A DNA stretch of 64,000 nt from a virus: the IMG/VR virus record IMGVR_UViG_3300021375_000011, positions 56,836 to 120,835 of that record; one strand, written 5' to 3'. The position numbers and the translations under genes were made by a program. The first letter of the stretch is position 1, and the number at the start of each line of letters is the position of its first letter. Positions 62,345 to 64,000 of this stretch are shown here, one piece after another. A model generated the notes under the pieces. It had not been told where the DNA came from, made no database searches, and saw only the letters and a program-made list of their open reading frames with translations.

Positions 62345-62393
62345 GTGCAACACAGAACGTTGCACCCCGACTCTCAGTAACCCTCTCCTGAGA
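62345..62393 (-). terminator. Two tandem stem-loops between minus-strand transcription units
   Basis: Stem 1 pairs TCTCAG with CTGAGA (62372-62393), over the stop of the 68-aa gene. Stem 2 pairs GTGCAAC with GTTGCAC around a 7-base loop (62345-62365). No U-run follows, so termination is a guess; the site lies just before the next promoter. The rest of 62239-62373 shows nothing coding. Confidence 0.35.
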
Positions 62394-62580
62394 CACAAGA
62401 AACTAATTTGCCATCAAGAGGCACTATTGTAATAGTAATGTTCCAATTTGCAGGTTCATTAAATTCTAAACTTTCTTCGCCACCACGGTCTGCTAATTCC
62501 TTAGTGCTATATACTCCTACTAATTCTCGATAGGAAGTGTTGGCACTGCATTTTTCAACCACATACATACTCTGTGTCAT
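62374..62580 (-). CDS. Unknown small protein
   Basis: 68 aa (MTQSMYVVEKCSANTSYREL, VGVYSTKELADRGGEESLEF). Likely a small mixed alpha/beta protein; no family recognised. Its ATG overlaps the stop of the Smr gene (ATGA), and its stop is covered by a stem-loop. Confidence 0.6.
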   Translation of the reverse strand: MTQSMYVVEKCSANTSYRELVGVYSTKELADRGGEESLEFNEPANWNITITIVPLDGKLVSCVSGEGY

Positions 62581-62801
62581 CTTAGTCTTACCTTAAAACT
62601 TCCTCTGTTATATGGTTCTGTTTCATAACGTTTTACATGTTGACAAGCATCACACCAACTAGGAAATTCTTTTTGTATTGCACCGTGTCCAGTGATAACA
62701 CGTATTTCTTTTTCTTTGTCTAGCCATTTCTCATATGCAAATGCTATGAATACCTTCCATGCATCATGTATGGTTCGTCCATGTAAATCAATTGTTCTCA
62801 T
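62577..62801 (-). CDS. Small Smr-domain protein
   Basis: 74 aa. The Smr landmarks are DLHGRTIHDAW at 5-15, VITGHGAIQKEF at 34-45 and the closing G-SFKVRLR strand. Smr domains bind or cut nucleic acids, and stand-alone phage versions are common. Overlaps the 113-aa gene upstream by 14 bases. Confidence 0.78.
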   Translation of the reverse strand: MRTIDLHGRTIHDAWKVFIAFAYEKWLDKEKEIRVITGHGAIQKEFPSWCDACQHVKRYETEPYNRGSFKVRLR

Positions 62802-63129
62802 GTGGCCACTTTAGTTTAAAAAAACTTAATTCTTTTTCTGATTTTAAGTATACTCTTAGATTGTTGGTTCCATTTGTCCAACTCCACTGTCTATTAACAA
62901 AAGGAGGTGCGTCTGAATCAGGAACATTAAACTGTTGCCGTTTTTGTAGCATACCTCGTATCCACATAAAGTCACGTACTTCTGCACTATAGCCATAGGT
63001 TTCAATCAGCCAACCCATAACAGTGTGAAACTCCATTGGACCAAATTGATTGCGAGGAAAGTCAATACAATAATCAAAATAATTATTGTGTGCATAACGG
63101 CCATCTAATTGTTTAACAAAATATTTCAT
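62788..63129 (-). CDS. Unknown small protein
   Basis: 113 aa from the ATG at 63129; a TTG-started longer version would overlap the upstream gene. Aromatic-rich, with HNNYFDYCIDFPRNQFGPME, MWIRGMLQKRQQFNVP and SWTNGTNNLRVYLKSEKELS. It looks like a small folded protein that may recognise another macromolecule; no family recognised. Confidence 0.6.
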   Translation of the reverse strand: MKYFVKQLDGRYAHNNYFDYCIDFPRNQFGPMEFHTVMGWLIETYGYSAEVRDFMWIRGMLQKRQQFNVPDSDAPPFVNRQWSWTNGTNNLRVYLKSEKELSFFKLKWPHENN

Positions 63130-63130
63130 G

Positions 63131-63412
63131 CTAGTATTTAAGTCCAAACATCACAGCGTCTGATTCTTCTTTAAAGTAGAATACAACATGCCATTCATTT
63201 ACTGCTACACCACGCCATTCTGGATCTTCCATCATTTGTTTTTGCCACTCATGATCAATCATCCAAGCCCAACGTTCACTGGGACGGCCAAAGTCTCGAT
63301 GAACACGTTTAAGTAGTTCAGTCCATTCTCTAGGATCATACGGTGTATAACGACGAAACACTTGAGTATAATTTCTCAAGTGCTTCTGTAGTATCGTGTC
63401 TATGTCATCCAT
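63131..63412 (-). CDS. Unknown small protein
   Basis: 93 aa if started at the ATG at 63412, or 103 aa from the ATG at 63442. I prefer the shorter form because the longer one begins inside a strong structured element (63425-63488). Trp/Arg-rich, with RRYTPYDPREWTELLKRVHR, WAWMIDHEWQKQMMEDPEWR and a closing VVFYFKEESDAVMFGL strand-helix. No family recognised. Confidence 0.6.
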   Translation of the reverse strand: MDDIDTILQKHLRNYTQVFRRYTPYDPREWTELLKRVHRDFGRPSERWAWMIDHEWQKQMMEDPEWRGVAVNEWHVVFYFKEESDAVMFGLKY

Positions 63413-63424
63413 AGCGCCTGTGAT

Positions 63425-63488
63425 TTGGTTGAGGGCCTGCATAGCCCTATGCTTTTCGATTTACAGTTAGAAAACGGCCCTCAACCAA
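63425..63488 (-). other. Perfect three-way-junction inverted repeat (candidate structured RNA)
   Basis: The outer 13-bp stem pairs TTGGTTGAGGGCC (63425-63437) with GGCCCTCAACCAA (63476-63488). Inside are two more hairpins: GCATAG-CC-CTATGC (63439-63452) and TTTTC / GAAAA around a 12-base loop (63453-63474). Only two bases are left unpaired between the helices. It lies between two minus-strand genes, so it would be in the mRNA just upstream of the 93-aa gene. It is too short and lacks D and T arms for a standard tRNA. Confidence 0.55.
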
Positions 63489-63492
63489 TGCC

Positions 63493-64000
63493 TTACCCTT
63501 GACTTGCAAGGATATATTTTCCATAACGTTGATGAAACTCATCAAAGTTTTTAAGTTTAGTAGGTTGAAACGGAATAGCATATGTTGTCAATGCAATCCT
63601 TGCACCCATAACAACCAATTCAGTTTCAAAGTTATCCATCATAAACCTAAAGAAGTTATCACTCATCTTGTGAAACTCAGCATCTTTAACAGTTGCTAAT
63701 GCTTCTTTAAGTTCATAGCACATACTAATAGTAAGTGAATACATTGCACTAACTTCTTGTACATCTAGTTTGCTTACCTTACCAGCAAGTACATCAGTTG
63801 GATTAGGAAGTTTACCAGCAATCTTTCTGTGTGCTTGAAACTTTACTGCTAAGCCTTCGCCTACAGTACCTGCAATAAGATCAGTTGCAGTAGTATCACT
63901 CATGTCTTCTTCAATAAGCTCACTTACAAAACTCCATGATCTCGGAGTAGCAAAAGCTCTTGAAGCACTCTTAGCATCAAAGTCATACAAGTCCTGCTTG
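63493..64000 (-). CDS. MoxR-like AAA ATPase, C-terminal fragment
   Basis: The frame continues past the right edge of the window; about 169 C-terminal residues are visible. The lid-domain motif DFDAKSASRAFATPRSWSFV (the AFATPR-W signature) is typical of MoxR/GvpN-type AAA+ ATPases. Walker motifs would lie outside the window. Such ATPases act with VWA-domain partners, and the VWA metallopeptidase-like gene is 1.3 kb downstream on the same strand. The remainder (MSDNFFRFMMDNFETELVVM) is helical. Confidence 0.75.
   Translation of the reverse strand, partial: KQDLYDFDAKSASRAFATPRSWSFVSELIEEDMSDTTATDLIAGTVGEGLAVKFQAHRKIAGKLPNPTDVLAGKVSKLDVQEVSAMYSLTISMCYELKEALATVKDAEFHKMSDNFFRFMMDNFETELVVMGARIALTTYAIPFQPTKLKNFDEFHQRYGKYILASQG

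Noticed and set aside
63425-63488. Possible tRNA (Tyr-like CTGTAAATC loop on the minus strand)
   Set aside because: Only about 64 bases, with no D arm and no TTC-containing T arm; kept only as an unexplained structured element.
1-64000. CRISPR arrays, insertion sequences, integrase or attachment sites
   Set aside because: No regularly spaced direct repeats, transposase or integrase motifs were seen anywhere in the window.

Overview
The window is a contiguous stretch of a tailed, contractile-tail (T4-like) marine bacteriophage. The evidence is a T4-type recombination/late-transcription block (gp46, gp47, gp55), a complete-looking baseplate operon (gp48/54-like, gp53, hub proteins, gp5, gp25, gp6, a giant gp7-like protein), T4-late-like TATAAATA elements, ThyX and very dense AT-rich gene packing. 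The combination resembles pelagimyophages and marine cyanomyophages. I see no photosynthesis genes, tRNA, integrase or transposase here, so the host (a SAR11-type alphaproteobacterium or a cyanobacterium) is inference.

Layout. 1-2.8 kb (minus): gp46 (partial), an unknown ORF, gp47 nuclease and the gp55 late sigma factor, read from a consensus-like promoter at 2854-2882. 2.9-31.2 kb (plus): structural/baseplate module ending in an intrinsic terminator at 31248-31279; it includes a 4531-residue protein with an FG-GAP-like propeller region. 31.3-34.7 kb: a small protein, glycosyltransferase-like proteins and one secreted protein. 34.7-52.0 kb: a tightly overlapping plus-strand island with seven radical-SAM enzymes (five N-terminal-twitch type, one B12-binding type, one with an N-terminal Cys-rich domain). 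It also encodes an MTA/SAH nucleosidase, an asparagine-synthetase-like protein, a methyltransferase, MetK, a NodU/TobZ-type carbamoyltransferase, an MIP18/SufT-like Fe-S assembly protein and three microproteins of 33-35 aa. 52.0-58.8 kb: a GATM-type amidinotransferase, a pair of paralogous glycosyltransferase-like proteins, a multi-module protein, a DegT/StrS sugar aminotransferase and a sugar-nucleotide epimerase. 58.7-64 kb (minus): ThyX, small conserved phage proteins, and a MoxR-like AAA plus VWA/metallopeptidase pair with small genes between them.

Most interesting reading. The 34.7-58.7 kb region looks like a phage-borne biosynthetic pathway. MetK would make SAM, the radical-SAM enzymes would use it, the MTAN-like nucleosidase could clear 5'-deoxyadenosine/MTA/SAH, and the MIP18-like factor could help load Fe-S clusters. 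Around this lie amino-transfer, amidino-transfer, carbamoyl-transfer, epimerase and glycosyl-transfer functions, a set reminiscent of aminoglycoside or decorated-glycan biosynthesis. The product (virion glycan, host surface modification, modified peptide or small molecule) cannot be read from the sequence.

Limits: all family calls come from reading motifs by eye; no database search, structure prediction or folding calculation was run.
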